DNA of 64,000 nt, from positions 1,488,001-1,552,000 of the forward strand of contig CAVSBE010000008.1 of assembly GCA_963726135.1 (NCBI GenBank), read 5' to 3'. Shown piece by piece: positions 16,893 through 26,491 of this stretch (the first letter of the stretch is position 1; each line of letters opens with the position of its first letter). The translations under genes were made by a program, and so were the position numbers. Below the pieces are notes generated by a model. That model was not told the origin of the DNA and made no database searches. It saw nothing but the letters and a program-made list of their open reading frames with translations. This DNA is from Bog-473 sp963726135 (GTDB lineage Bacteria; Actinomycetota; Acidimicrobiia; Acidimicrobiales; RAAP-2).

Positions 16893-19163
16893 CTACGTCT
16901 TCGATGCCGCGCCCCGAGGGCTGCGCCGGCGCCACCGCGCCAACACCACGAGGCCCGAGCCCACCCACAGGGCGCCCAGTCCGACCATCCCCTCCTCGGA
17001 CAGAGGCGCACCGGTGAAGGCGATCGCCGGGGTCGCGCTCGGCGGGGACGGTGTCGTTGTCGTCGCGGTCGTCGTCAGTGCGACCGGCGAAGTCGTCGGC
17101 ACCGCCGTCACGGGCGTCTTGACCGTATTAGTCGGGCACGTCGTGGCCGTGGTCCCGGGCGTTCCGCAGCTCGGGCCGCTCCAGAAGCCCGTGTTGGTGA
17201 TGATGCCTGTGGCATCCGACGCGTTGGCCGTCACCGAGAAGGTGAGGGTGTAGGACGCACCAGGGACCACGCCGGCGGGGATGGTCCAGGTGATGGTGCC
17301 GGTGCTGTCCACGCTCAGGCTGCAGGTTGGAGGTCCACCCGTGACGCAGGCAGGTGAGTTCGAGACGAGCGTCGTGCCCGTGGGCGCCGAGTCGGTGACC
17401 ACGATTGGAGCAGTGGACGTCGCCGAGCCGGTATTCGACACTGTGAGCGTGTAGACGATCGGCGTACTCGATCCAGCCGTGACGCCACCGGTCGGGCTGG
17501 CCGACTTGATCACGGTCACCTTGGTCACAAGGAGGGTCAACGTGGTAGTGCCGGTCACCGGGGTCCCCGAGTTCGGCGGAGTGCCTGTCGCGGTTGCCGT
17601 GTCCTCGATGGAGTTGTTGGCGAGGTCGGCCTGGGTCACCGTGTAGGTGGCCGAGCAAGCGTCAGTCGCTCCGGGAGCCAAGATGATGTCGCCGTTGATG
17701 CCCGTCGTGCAGCTGATCGGGCCCACGCTCGAGCCGAGGGACGGGAGCGACTGGACGTCGCTCACATCGACGTTGTCCAGGGTCACATTCCCGGTGTTGG
17801 TGATCGTGAACGTGTAGGTCACGGTCTGGCCCACCGAGGACACCGTGGGGAGACTGGCCGTCTTGACCACCGAGATACTCGGAGTTTGAGTTGCGATCAC
17901 GGTCGCCGTCGAGGTGGCGCACACCTGCATGTTGGAGTTGGGCGGCGTGCCCCTCACCGTGGCGGTGTCGGAGATGGAGCCATTGTCCATGTCGGCCTGG
18001 GTCACCGTGTAGGTAGCCGAGCACGAATCGGTGGCGCCCGGAGCCAATGTGATGGACCCGTTGGTCCCTGTAGTGCAGCTGATGGGCCCGAGGCTCGAGC
18101 CGAGGGACGGGGACGCCTGGACGTCGGTGACATCGACGTTGTGCAAGGCGACGTTGCCCGTGTTCTGAATGGCGAAGGTGTAGGTGACCGTCTGGCCGGC
18201 CGCCGTGACGGTGGTCGGGTCGGCCGTCTTGTGGATGGAGATGGCGGGCGGTTGGTTGGGCGTCGCCCAGACGGTCGCCGTCGAGGTGGCGCACACCTGC
18301 ATGTTGGAGTTGGGCGGCGTGCCCCTCACCGTGGCGGTGTCGGAGATGGAGCCATTGTCCATGTCGGCCTGGGTCACCGTGTAGGTAGCCGAGCACGAAT
18401 CGGTGGCGCCCGGAGCCAATGTGATGGACCCGTTGGTCCCTGTAGTGCAGCTGATGGGCCCGAGGCTCGAGCCGAGGGACGGGGACGCCTGGACGTCGGT
18501 GACATCGACGTTGTGCAAAGCGGCGTTGCCCGTGTTCTGAATGGCGAAGGTGTAGGTGACCGTCTGGCCGGCCGCCGTGACGGTGGTCGGGTCGGCCGTC
18601 TTGTGGATGGAGATGGCGGGCGTTGGGTTCTGCGTTGGGTTCTGCGTTGGGTTCTGCGTTGGGTTCTGCGTTGGGTTCTGCGTTGGGTTCTGCGTTGGGT
18701 TCTGCGTTGGGTTCTGCGTTGGGTTCTGCGTTGGGTTCTGCGTTGGGTTCTGGCGGTTGGGTTCTCGCGTTGGGTTCTGCGTTTGGTCGGTCGGAGCGGT
18801 GGCGGTCCCAAGCTGGCCGGCGGTCGCGACAGACGTCTGGTTCGGGCCGTTGGTCTCCGAGGTTCCAGGCGTTTGGCTCTGCGTTTGCGTTTGCGTGTTC
18901 ACGTCTTGTCCAGCCGTCGCCGAGGTCGTCGGGTTGGATGTCGTTGCTCCCGATATGGACGCGGGCAGCGAGCTGTTGGACGGGCAACTCGCGAGGTCGG
19001 CCGGATCGGTACAACTCACCGACGGGTTCGGGATTGAGGCCGCTGCCGGAGTTGCCGACGCGGCGTCGATACCGATAAAGGAAAGGACTGGGAGCGTGAT
19101 CGCGGCGAGCGCCAATGCACACGCCGTTACGTCCACACGAACGCCACGGGGGCGTATTCTCAT
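16893..19163 (-). CDS. Secreted surface protein: NPTQ repeat stalk, four DUF11 modules, AFTG sorting-type tail
   Basis: 756 aa. Signal peptide about residues 1-38 (ALALAAITLPVLSFIGIDAASA). A Ser/Thr/Gln-rich stalk with a run of NPTQ units covers about residues 130-181. Four DUF11-type beta-sandwich modules follow (about 182-680); the first two are almost identical at DNA level (see repeat entry). The tail is IAFTGAPL, a membrane helix and RWRRRSPRGAASKT. GGCGAG precedes the ATG at 19163 by 7 bases. DUF11 modules are typical of adhesive or S-layer-like proteins. The shared tail with the 14217-16460 product implies common anchoring; adhesion is inference. Confidence 0.82.
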   Translation of the reverse strand: MRIRPRGVRVDVTACALALAAITLPVLSFIGIDAASATPAAASIPNPSVSCTDPADLASCPSNSSLPASISGATTSNPTTSATAGQDVNTQTQTQSQTPGTSETNGPNQTSVATAGQLGTATAPTDQTQNPTREPNRQNPTQNPTQNPTQNPTQNPTQNPTQNPTQNPTQNPTQNPTQNPTPAISIHKTADPTTVTAAGQTVTYTFAIQNTGNAALHNVDVTDVQASPSLGSSLGPISCTTGTNGSITLAPGATDSCSATYTVTQADMDNGSISDTATVRGTPPNSNMQVCATSTATVWATPNQPPAISIHKTADPTTVTAAGQTVTYTFAIQNTGNVALHNVDVTDVQASPSLGSSLGPISCTTGTNGSITLAPGATDSCSATYTVTQADMDNGSISDTATVRGTPPNSNMQVCATSTATVIATQTPSISVVKTASLPTVSSVGQTVTYTFTITNTGNVTLDNVDVSDVQSLPSLGSSVGPISCTTGINGDIILAPGATDACSATYTVTQADLANNSIEDTATATGTPPNSGTPVTGTTTLTLLVTKVTVIKSASPTGGVTAGSSTPIVYTLTVSNTGSATSTAPIVVTDSAPTGTTLVSNSPACVTGGPPTCSLSVDSTGTITWTIPAGVVPGASYTLTFSVTANASDATGIITNTGFWSGPSCGTPGTTATTCPTNTVKTPVTAVPTTSPVALTTTATTTTPSPPSATPAIAFTGAPLSEEGMVGLGALWVGSGLVVLARWRRRSPRGAASKT
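17899..18622 (-). repeat. Two near-identical DUF11-encoding repeats
   Basis: The copies 17899-18250 and 18271-18622 are offset by 372 bases (124 codons). I found only about two base differences, near 18147/18519 and 18150/18522 (AAGGCGACG versus AAAGCGGCG). In-frame duplication within the surface-protein gene, recent or kept uniform by gene conversion. Confidence 0.9.
18621..18752 (-). repeat. 12-bp minisatellite encoding NPTQ units
   Basis: Eleven perfect tandem copies of CGTTGGGTTCTG on the plus strand, followed by two degenerate copies to about 18782. Being a multiple of three, copy-number change keeps the frame and would only lengthen or shorten the protein stalk. Confidence 0.95.
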
Positions 19164-19500
19164 GTTTTTCTCGCCAAGTCTGTGACCGCCCGCCCACCGT
19201 GGATCCGGAGGACCCGCCTGATATGTCAGTGATTGTAAGCACATGTGTGCGAGCGCGTCGACAAGAAATGCAAAAAAATTCGGAACGGCGCTCAAGTCAC
19301 GGCGAGCTCGTGCCGACATCGCGCTCCCTATCGCGTCCCGCTGTCGTGCTTGCCCCGATTGGTTCTGGTCTGCGTCGGCCGCGGTTCCGATTTCGATGGA
19401 GCAAACGACGACCGACGGACGCGGGTGGGCATCTGCATCCGAGCTTCTCCCGGCCAGTCTGGAGGGCGGGCGTGTTAGCTCTTCGGGCGGGCGTGCCGGA

Positions 19501-20850
19501 GACACTCGCACAGGAATTGGACCCGCGACGCCGGGAGGCCATCGGTCCGTGAGGACTCGCACATAGGTCGGACCAGTTCACGTGAACCACCGAACGCATC
19601 GGCGCAGGACGCCGACAGCGACGGTGGCAAACCGAGCCAGGATGTGCGTCCGCCACGGCCACGGCCACGGGTCCCGTATCCGGGTCCGGGCGGCGAGCCA
19701 CCGACCCCGGGGTTCCGCAGTGGCCAATCGCAATTTGAGGGGGACGGGCCCAGGGTCCGCGCCAGACGGCGTGCGAGACATGGGCCTCGACAGCAGTCAC
19801 TGGCAGGCGGATCCGACCAGCAAGAATCGAACTGGTCCACTCACAGTGTCGGAGCGACCCGGTTCGAGACTCCCCGGGTGACTTAGACGAGCCCACCTGC
19901 CAGAGGGACCCACGACCAAGCCACCTCGGCGTCAGGCCTTCATGACCCCGCCGGCTCGGTCCCCCGGCGGCTGCCCTGACCGGGCGGCGAGGCCCATCGC
20001 TTCGTCGCCCAGGCGCCGCCTCAAGGCTGACACCCGCACAGAAGAACCCACGAACCTCGGGGGGGGTTCGATGAAGGAGCCTCTCCCCACCCTTCGCGAA
20101 TGTGGGGACTCCGACCGCAAGCGCCACCAGCGAGTCGAGTGCTTGGCGACGCGAGCTCGTCCCGGACGCCGACGGCGACGGAGACGGCGACAAATCGAGC
20201 CCGGGTGCTGCGTCGGCCATGGCCACGGGTCCTGCTCCGGGCGAGGCACTGAGCCCGCGTTCCGCACTGGCCATCACATTTGAGACGGACGAGGCCGGTG
20301 TCCGCGCCAGATGCCGTGCGAGACATGGTCTCGACAGCGGGGACTTGCTCGCGGGTCTGACCAGCAAGATCGAACTGGTCCACTCACATTGTGTGACCCG
20401 GCGAGACCCCCGGAGCGTGTCAGGCGAGCCGACCCACCGGGACAGAGGGTCCCGCCGGCAGGCGACCTCGACCGGGTCCGTCGTGACCCTAACGGCGCGG
20501 TTCGCCGGCCTGCGGACGGCGGCCCTGCTCGGCCGGCGAGACCCGCCGCTCGTCGCTCAGTCGCCACCTCGATGCGGACACCCGCACAGGAAACCGACAA
20601 CTCTCCGGGGGGTCCGAGGAAGGAGCCTTTCGACACCCTTGGCGAACGTGGGGACTCCCACCGCACGCGCCACCGGCGAGTCGAGCGCCAGGCGCGCGAG
20701 CTCGTCCCGGACGCCGATGGCCCGTGTCATGCCAATTCGCATCCGGTCGCCAAGCAGGCACGGCGTCCTCGTCGTGCTTTCACCAATGGACGACGGCCTG
20801 CCCGGCGCACGCCGATCGAACCCGTTCAGGTTCGTCGGCGACGCCGGCGC
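19501..20850. repeat. Three diverged copies of a ~550-bp non-coding repeat
   Basis: Copies start at 19501, 20029 and 20577 with GACAC(C/T)CGCACAG. Shared anchors: GGCCACGGGTCC at 19663 and 20221; GCGAGACATGG at 19773 and 20318; CTCGTCCCGGACGCCGA at 20155 and 20701. Spacing is 528-558 bases. No frame stays sensible in all three, so I treat the block 19164-20870 as non-coding. The third copy runs into the broken end of an IS3 transposase. Origin unknown. Confidence 0.6.
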
Positions 20851-20869
20851 CAATTCCGAACCGGCTGCG

Positions 20870-21255
20870 TCGTACCGCTGCGTTGACCGGTTCTGCCCGA
20901 CGAGCGTGCACGCTCGGCGCTCGGAGATCCCGAAGTGGTTGACCAGGTGGTCTACCGCCTCCCTCCGCTGCGCCGGGCTCAGGTCTTGCCAACCAAACAT
21001 CTCGCGCAGCATCGAGATATCACGTGCCTGGTCCGCCGCCAGTCGTTTCAGGCGTGCGTTCTCCCGCTCGAGGGTCTGGAGCTGTGAGGCCTCGTCCTCC
21101 GGCATGGAGCCGTAATGCGCTCGCCAGCGATAGTAGGTCTTGTCCGTGATCCCCAGCCTGCTCGCGGCGACGGTCACCGGCATCCCTTCGCCGGTGAGTT
21201 TCTCGATCTCCCGCAACATGGCGACGACCTCTTCGGCGCTGCGCTTGGGTGGCAC
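20870..21255 (-). pseudogene. Truncated IS3-family transposase (OrfA plus start of OrfB)
   Basis: From a GTG at 21255 with AAGGAG upstream. The product has the OrfA helix-turn-helix (VTVAASRLGITDKTYYRWR), the leucine-zipper segment (LQTLERENARLKRLAADQA) and, fused in frame, the OrfB opening (REAVDHLVNHFGISERRAC, then GQNRSTQRYD). After that the family similarity stops near 20870; the whole DDE catalytic core is missing. The downstream reading frame continues only through unrelated repeat DNA. Not mobile by itself. Confidence 0.85.
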
Positions 21256-21736
21256 GAGTGCTCCTTCTCGTCCCCTTATATCCCCGGCACGAGGAGAACC
21301 GACGCTCTGCTCCCGCCAGGCGCCGCACCCTCGTCGACCCGACGGGACCCGGCGACCGTGATCCGGCGGCGTGGCCCATCGGGACCCCCTGCGAGGAGGA
21401 TCGCCGGTATCCAGCAGCTCTCCCAGCGACAGATGTGCGGCAACCGAAGTTGGAGCGCGCATTGCAACGTGTGTGCCCGGATCGCATCGACGAGAGGACG
21501 GCCGACACAGGCCGGAGAGCGAACGCTGTTGGCGCCACTGCACCGGCGAACGCCTGAGGGAGGCACTCCAGTTCCTTTCGCCAAGACTCCACCCAGGCCT
21601 CCGACCGAGTTGCCATGCTCGGCCCGCCTGAGTGCTCGTGATTGTGGTCCAAGCCATGCGCAACGAAATGACAATTATTCTCAAGGCTGCTTGACCTGCA
21701 GTTGTTCGGGAAGCCCCAGGCCGGGTCGGCCGGAAA
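21256..21736. other. Intergenic stretch with no gene seen
   Basis: 481 bases between the IS3 remnant and the ferredoxin reductase stop. No frame looks coding; it may hold the other end of the IS3 remnant. An AT-rich patch lies around 21668-21680. Confidence 0.4.
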
Positions 21737-23020
21737 TTAGGACCCGGCGAGGTGTGCCAGCGCGTCGTCCCAACTCGAGCCCGCCTCGAGGAGGGGCCGG
21801 AAGCCCATGAGCTGGCGTGGCCTGCCAATGGCCATCACAGCGCGCAGGCGGCCCGCTCGACCGAACAACGCGACGAACCTCCCGTCAGCCAACGATCCGT
21901 CGGCGATCTGCACGTCGTCGTCTCCGCGCGGGCTCCCGAGAACCTGGAATCGGATGCCGTACTGATCGGACCAGAAGTATGGGATCGGCGAGAACGACGG
22001 CGCGTCGGCGCGTCCGGCCAACACGCTGCGCGCCGCGGCGACGCCGGCCTCCGCGGCGACCTGCCAGTGCTCAATCCTGATCGACTCTTCCTCGCCGTCG
22101 TGTCGCCAGTTCCAACGCGCGATGTCCCCTGCCGCCACGATGCCGTCGGCGGCGAAGAGACGGTCGTCGCACACGACGCCGTTCTCGACGGCCAGCCCCG
22201 AGCCGGCCAGCCAGTCCGTGGAGGGGACCACGCCGATGCCGACGACGACGACATCCGCCGGGACCACCTCCCCACCACCCAGCTCCACGACCAACCCGTT
22301 CGCGCCCGCACCGACCGCCTCGGCCTCGTCGTGAGCCGTCGCCTTACGGACCCCCAGCACCGCGACACCGGTGCGCAACTCCACCCCGTGCGCGCCGTGC
22401 AGCGACCCGCAGTACGCGCCGATCATCGGACCCAAGACAGTGCGCAGCGGGACGTCGAGCGCCTCGAGGACGCTGACGCGGCAGCCGAGTCCCGCACAGG
22501 TCGAGGCCACCTCGGCTCCGATGAAACCCGCTCCGACGACCACGACACGGGGTGCTTCGATCGCCGTGAGGGCAGCGCGCAAGGCCAAGGAGTCGTCGAG
22601 GGTGCGCAGCGTGAAGAACCCGTCGCGCTGGTCCAGGCCCTCGGTGCCGGGAAGCTGGCGCGGCGCGGCACCTGTCGTGATGACGATGGCGTCCCCATTA
22701 ACGACCGCGCCGTCGTCGAGCTCGACAACGCGCCCCTCAATGTCGAGCCGTACCGCGCGGCGGCCGAGCACCTCGTGCACCCGGAGCTCGCTCGACCGCC
22801 GCTTGTCCGCCAGCACGGCCTTCTCGGGTGGCCAGGTCCCGGCCAGCACCTGCTTGGACAGGGGCGGTCGGTCATAGGGAAGGTGCCGCTCCTCACCGAC
22901 CAGCGTGATGCCGCCCTCGAACCCCTCGGTGCGGAGCGTCTCGACGGCCCGCCAGCCGGCCAGAGATGCGCCGACAACGATCACCTTGTCGTCAGCGGTC
23001 AACCCAACCGGCGGCGTCAC
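21737..23020 (-). CDS. FAD-dependent ferredoxin reductase-type oxidoreductase
   Basis: 427-aa NAD(P)H:FAD reductase of the rubredoxin/ferredoxin reductase type. FAD site VIVVGASLAGWRAVETLR with YDRPPLSKQVL, NAD site VVVVGAGFIGAEVASTCAGLG, second FAD contact FAADGIVAAGDIARW, and the C-terminal reductase domain (PYFWSDQYGIRFQVLG). The GTG at 23020 overlaps the TGA of the metallo-hydrolase gene (GTGA), so the two are coupled. It probably feeds electrons to a ferredoxin or oxygenase; the partner is not in the window. Last gene of the xseA operon. Confidence 0.9.
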   Translation of the reverse strand: MTPPVGLTADDKVIVVGASLAGWRAVETLRTEGFEGGITLVGEERHLPYDRPPLSKQVLAGTWPPEKAVLADKRRSSELRVHEVLGRRAVRLDIEGRVVELDDGAVVNGDAIVITTGAAPRQLPGTEGLDQRDGFFTLRTLDDSLALRAALTAIEAPRVVVVGAGFIGAEVASTCAGLGCRVSVLEALDVPLRTVLGPMIGAYCGSLHGAHGVELRTGVAVLGVRKATAHDEAEAVGAGANGLVVELGGGEVVPADVVVVGIGVVPSTDWLAGSGLAVENGVVCDDRLFAADGIVAAGDIARWNWRHDGEEESIRIEHWQVAAEAGVAAARSVLAGRADAPSFSPIPYFWSDQYGIRFQVLGSPRGDDDVQIADGSLADGRFVALFGRAGRLRAVMAIGRPRQLMGFRPLLEAGSSWDDALAHLAGS

Positions 23021-23730
23021 CAACCGAACATGGCCATCCACTCCTCGGCGGAGCGGGGCCGAAACACGTAGTTCAACCGCCTGGTGTCGCCCATGCTCTG
23101 CGAGGCGTCCGCCGAGTAAAGGTGGCCGGGGAACAGGATCGCGTCGTCGGGAACCCGGGCCAGCCGGGTGTGGATCGACTCGTACATGGCCAGCGGATCG
23201 GACCCCGGGAAGTCCGTCCGCCCACAGCCCTCGAGGAAGAGCGTGTCGCCGGCCACCAAGCGGCCGTCGACGAGGAAGCACTGGCTGCCCGGCGTGTGGC
23301 CCGGCGTGTGAATCAGCTCCACCTCCACCTGACCCACCCGCACCACCGCGCCGCTGTCGTGGCCCACGAGGTCGGCCTGGCCGACGCCGGTGGTCCGCTC
23401 GACCCAGGGCAGCTCGTCGGCCTGCACGTGGATCGGCACCTGCACCTTCTCCAAGAGGGTGCTTATCCCCTCGAGCGACCACCCGCCGAGCTGTCCGCCG
23501 AGGTGATCGGGGTGGAAGTGGGTCCCGAGCACGCCGGTCAGCCGCATGCCGTCCGCCTCGAGGATGTCGAGGAGGTCCTGGACCGCGTAGGCCGGGTCGA
23601 CAGCGAGCGCCTCCCCGGTCTCGCGGTCGCCGATCAGGTACACGAAATTGACCATCTGGCGGGCCATGGTGTCGCCCCGCGCGAAATCGCGGCCCGAGAG
23701 CAGTTGGCGGAAGTACACCCGGTCACCCAT
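23017..23730 (-). CDS. Metallo-beta-lactamase-fold hydrolase (glyoxalase II / persulfide dioxygenase-like)
   Basis: 237 aa. Metal ligands THFHPDHLGG, HTPGHTPGSQCF, GDTLFLEGCGRTDFPG and LFPGHLYS are all present, so a two- or one-metal site is intact. The GRTDF stretch is shared by glyoxalase II and ETHE1-type persulfide dioxygenases; which activity it has cannot be settled here. The ATG at 23730 lies 8 bases inside the xseB end, and the gene ends in the ferredoxin reductase start. Tight coupling suggests the hydrolase and reductase act together, perhaps in thiol or sulfur handling (inference). Confidence 0.88.
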   Translation of the reverse strand: MGDRVYFRQLLSGRDFARGDTMARQMVNFVYLIGDRETGEALAVDPAYAVQDLLDILEADGMRLTGVLGTHFHPDHLGGQLGGWSLEGISTLLEKVQVPIHVQADELPWVERTTGVGQADLVGHDSGAVVRVGQVEVELIHTPGHTPGSQCFLVDGRLVAGDTLFLEGCGRTDFPGSDPLAMYESIHTRLARVPDDAILFPGHLYSADASQSMGDTRRLNYVFRPRSAEEWMAMFGW

Positions 23731-23992
23731 CAGCGGCACCTCCCGTGTCGTCGCCCGCCGCATCGGCGGCCAGCGCGTCGAGCCGGGGCACCAGCTCCTC
23801 GACCTGGGCCCGGGTCCGCCGGAGGCGCCGGTCGAGCTCGTCGATGAGCGCGGTCGCCCGTTCAAGTCGGGACACCAGCACGTCGACGTCGACCTCGCGC
23901 TGCTCGAAGAAGCTCACGATCGAATCGAGCTCGCGGCTGGCGTCCGTGTAGCTCAACTGCCCGACCGGGACGGACTCCCCGATGTCGGTCAC
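23723..23992 (-). CDS. xseB: Exodeoxyribonuclease VII small subunit
   Basis: 89 aa. Small helical subunit that joins XseA in the single-strand exonuclease. The family pattern is YTDASRELDSIVSFFEQREV followed by DVLVSRLERATALIDELDRR. GTG start at 23992 overlaps the xseA stop (GTGA). The Asp/Gly-rich tail overlaps the next gene by 8 bases. Confidence 0.9.
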   Translation of the reverse strand: MTDIGESVPVGQLSYTDASRELDSIVSFFEQREVDVDVLVSRLERATALIDELDRRLRRTRAQVEELVPRLDALAADAAGDDTGGAADG

Positions 23993-25440
23993 CGACCACC
24001 TCCTTGCCCCGACCCGTCCGGTTGGAGCCGGGTCTCCTCGACCCGGCTCCGCACGGTCCCGTCGGCGAAGCGCGTTACGATCTCCTGCTGCTCGGCGAGC
24101 TCCCCGGCGCCGCGCACCAGGCGACCCTCGGCTGTGAGGGTCAGGCTGTAGCCACGCTCGAGCTGCCGGTCCACGTCGTATGCGGCGAGCAGCCGGCGCC
24201 ACGAGGTCAACCGCTCGTCCTGGCGCCCGAGATGGCCATGGGCCAGGGGCCCCAGCCGGGCCGCATGGGAGCGAACCGCAGCCTCGCCCGCCTCGACCCG
24301 CGCCGGCGCGGTCCGCCCGAGCGAGGACGCCTTGGCGCCCAGGCGGTCGCTGTGCCGTCGCAGGTGCTGCCGGGCCGCCGCTGTGAGATGACGACGCGCC
24401 TGGGCGTCTCTCGCTTGGGCGTCCCCGAGGAAGGCCGGCACCCGGCGAGCCAGCGTCTCGGCGGGTTGTGCGACGTGGTCGGCCCACCACCGCCGGGCCT
24501 CCACCACGAGCTGGTGACCGCACTCGGTGGGCGTGATGCAGGCCCGAGCGGCGACGATGTCGGCCACCGTCTCGTCGCCGGTGTGGCCGATCCCGGTGAA
24601 GACAGGCTTGGATGCGCCGGCGACCGCCCGCGCCACGACCTCGGTCTCAAATGCGGCCAGGTCGGCCCGCGCTCCCCCGCCCCGGACCATGGCGATCACG
24701 TCGCAGTCGCTCCGGTCGAGCACGCGGATCGCCCTGGCGACACCGGCCGGGGCGCCGACCCCCTGGACGGCGACCTTGACGACGGAGACGTGGAACCCGA
24801 GTCCCGAGCCCGTGAGCTGACCGAGAAAGTCGTTGTAGCCCTCTGTTCCCGGACTGGCGATCAACCCGATGTCCAGCGCGACCGCCGGCAGGGGCAACGA
24901 GGCGTTGCGGCGCAGCAGCCCCTCGGACTCGAGCACGCGCAGGAGCTGGGCACGCTGGGCGGCGAGGCGCCCCAACAGCGCGGTGACGTCGACCTCGACG
25001 AGGATCAGGCTGATCTCGCCTTTCGCCCGGTACAGGTCGAGCGTGCCCCGAAGCACGACGACCATCCCCTCGGCGAGCTCGATGCCCTGCTTGGCCAGCC
25101 CGTGCCGCAACGGCGCCCACGAGCTCCGCCAGCACTTCACGTTCAAGGTGGGCACGCCACCCCGGGAGCGGAAGCCGGCGGCGCCGCCGCCCTCCTCGTC
25201 GGGGTCGACGAGGCTCAGGAAAAGGTGCCCCGAGCGGTGATCGGCCAGGTGGGCGATCTCGCCGCGCACCCACAAGTGGCGGTTCCGGGGGAAGGCCTGG
25301 CCGAGGGCCCCTTCGACCTCCTGGTAGAGCCCGCCGATGGAGAGCACCCCGGGCCGCCCGCCGGCATCGGCCTGGTCCTCCGGGGCGGCGGCCGGCGGCA
25401 GAGCCTCGGGGTCGAAGAGCTGACGGGCGCCGCCTGACAT
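23989..25440 (-). CDS. xseA: Exodeoxyribonuclease VII large subunit
   Basis: Catalytic subunit that degrades single-stranded DNA to oligonucleotides. N-terminal OB-fold (VLSIGGLYQEVEGALGQAF, WVRGEIAHLADHRSGHLF), then the nuclease domain (IGLIASPGTEGYNDFLGQL, DVIAMVRGGGARADLAAF, TGIGHTGDETVADIVA) and a long coiled-coil C-terminus. About 483 aa from the ATG at 25440. The frame is open to 25497, but the added residues are not family-like. Head of the xseA-xseB-hydrolase-reductase operon and divergent from rnpB. Confidence 0.93.
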   Translation of the reverse strand: MSGGARQLFDPEALPPAAAPEDQADAGGRPGVLSIGGLYQEVEGALGQAFPRNRHLWVRGEIAHLADHRSGHLFLSLVDPDEEGGGAAGFRSRGGVPTLNVKCWRSSWAPLRHGLAKQGIELAEGMVVVLRGTLDLYRAKGEISLILVEVDVTALLGRLAAQRAQLLRVLESEGLLRRNASLPLPAVALDIGLIASPGTEGYNDFLGQLTGSGLGFHVSVVKVAVQGVGAPAGVARAIRVLDRSDCDVIAMVRGGGARADLAAFETEVVARAVAGASKPVFTGIGHTGDETVADIVAARACITPTECGHQLVVEARRWWADHVAQPAETLARRVPAFLGDAQARDAQARRHLTAAARQHLRRHSDRLGAKASSLGRTAPARVEAGEAAVRSHAARLGPLAHGHLGRQDERLTSWRRLLAAYDVDRQLERGYSLTLTAEGRLVRGAGELAEQQEIVTRFADGTVRSRVEETRLQPDGSGQGGGR

Positions 25441-25503
25441 CCTCGACACCCTACCGAGGCGCTGTACCGCCACCCTCATAGTCGGGAGGTGGCACAATTA
25501 GAG

Positions 25504-25887
<384 letters not shown>

Positions 25888-25915
25888 CCAGGGATTCTAG
25901 CGGCTTTATCCCTAA

Positions 25916-26347
25916 TCTAATCAGCCCTCCATTGAGGCGGTAAATGGCATAGAACTGGTGCAGGCCGTGCCATTGGTCGACCAACTCGTGGTCGACCAAC
26001 TCGCCGAGCAGAAACCGAACGACTGGATCGTCGAGCTCGGCACCAATGATGCCGGGCGCGACAATCCGTTGTGGGCGCTGCCGTTTCTTGCCGATTGGCG
26101 GCAGGTCCGCTCTTCTGGGTGCGTGATCTATCTCTCGGTTTCGCCACGCGCCGGGCCAATCGCAACCCAGATCAACGCTTCCATCGCGGGACTGGCCCGC
26201 GCCCGTGGCAACGTTCACATCTTGGATTGGGGCAGTCTCGAATACGGGAACCCCACGTGGATCGAATCGGACATGATCCATCCCACCCCCGCCGGACAAG
26301 GCGAACTCGCTACCCTCGAGGCTCAGGTGCTCCGCCGTTACTGCTGA
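25916..26347 (+). pseudogene. SGNH/GDSL-type hydrolase, N-terminally truncated
   Basis: The frame, open from 25916, encodes the middle and end of an SGNH esterase: DWIVELGTNDAGRDN (block III Asn) and SDMIHPTPAGQGELA (catalytic Asp and His). The N-terminal block with the catalytic Ser is missing, because the reading begins within 30 bases of the rnpB end. A GTG at 25958 could give a 129-aa piece, but it would be inactive. Likely cut by the recombination at rnpB. Confidence 0.75.
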
Positions 26348-26491
26348 GGCACCGAGTTGCCCAAGTTGCCCGATACCGGAGCGTTGGACGCATTTGCACA
26401 AGCGCTCAGAGTGAATGCGGCAATCACGCACCTACTGGCGGCGGCAGTTCACGAAGTAGACGACTCCAAAGGGTGCCCCCGTACGATGCTC

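Noticed and set aside
18621..18782. Short tandem repeats resembling a CRISPR array
   Set aside because: Units are 12 bases with no spacers and lie in frame inside a surface-protein gene.
17886..19037. Long open frame on the plus strand through the surface-protein gene
   Set aside because: It is produced by the repetitive GC-rich sequence; the minus-strand protein has signal peptide, known domains and sorting-type tail.
19820..19880. GGTTCGAGA-like stretch suggesting a tRNA T-arm
   Set aside because: The flanking bases do not pair into a T-stem, and no acceptor or anticodon arms are seen.
19164..20870. Protein-coding reading of the 550-bp repeats (minus strand, GVPTFAKG-like words repeated)
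   Set aside because: Frames differ between copies, and stop codons and indels break each one; no ribosome sites.
24004..25437. 477-codon open frame opposite xseA
   Set aside because: Shadow of xseA in a high-GC gene; no family resemblance.
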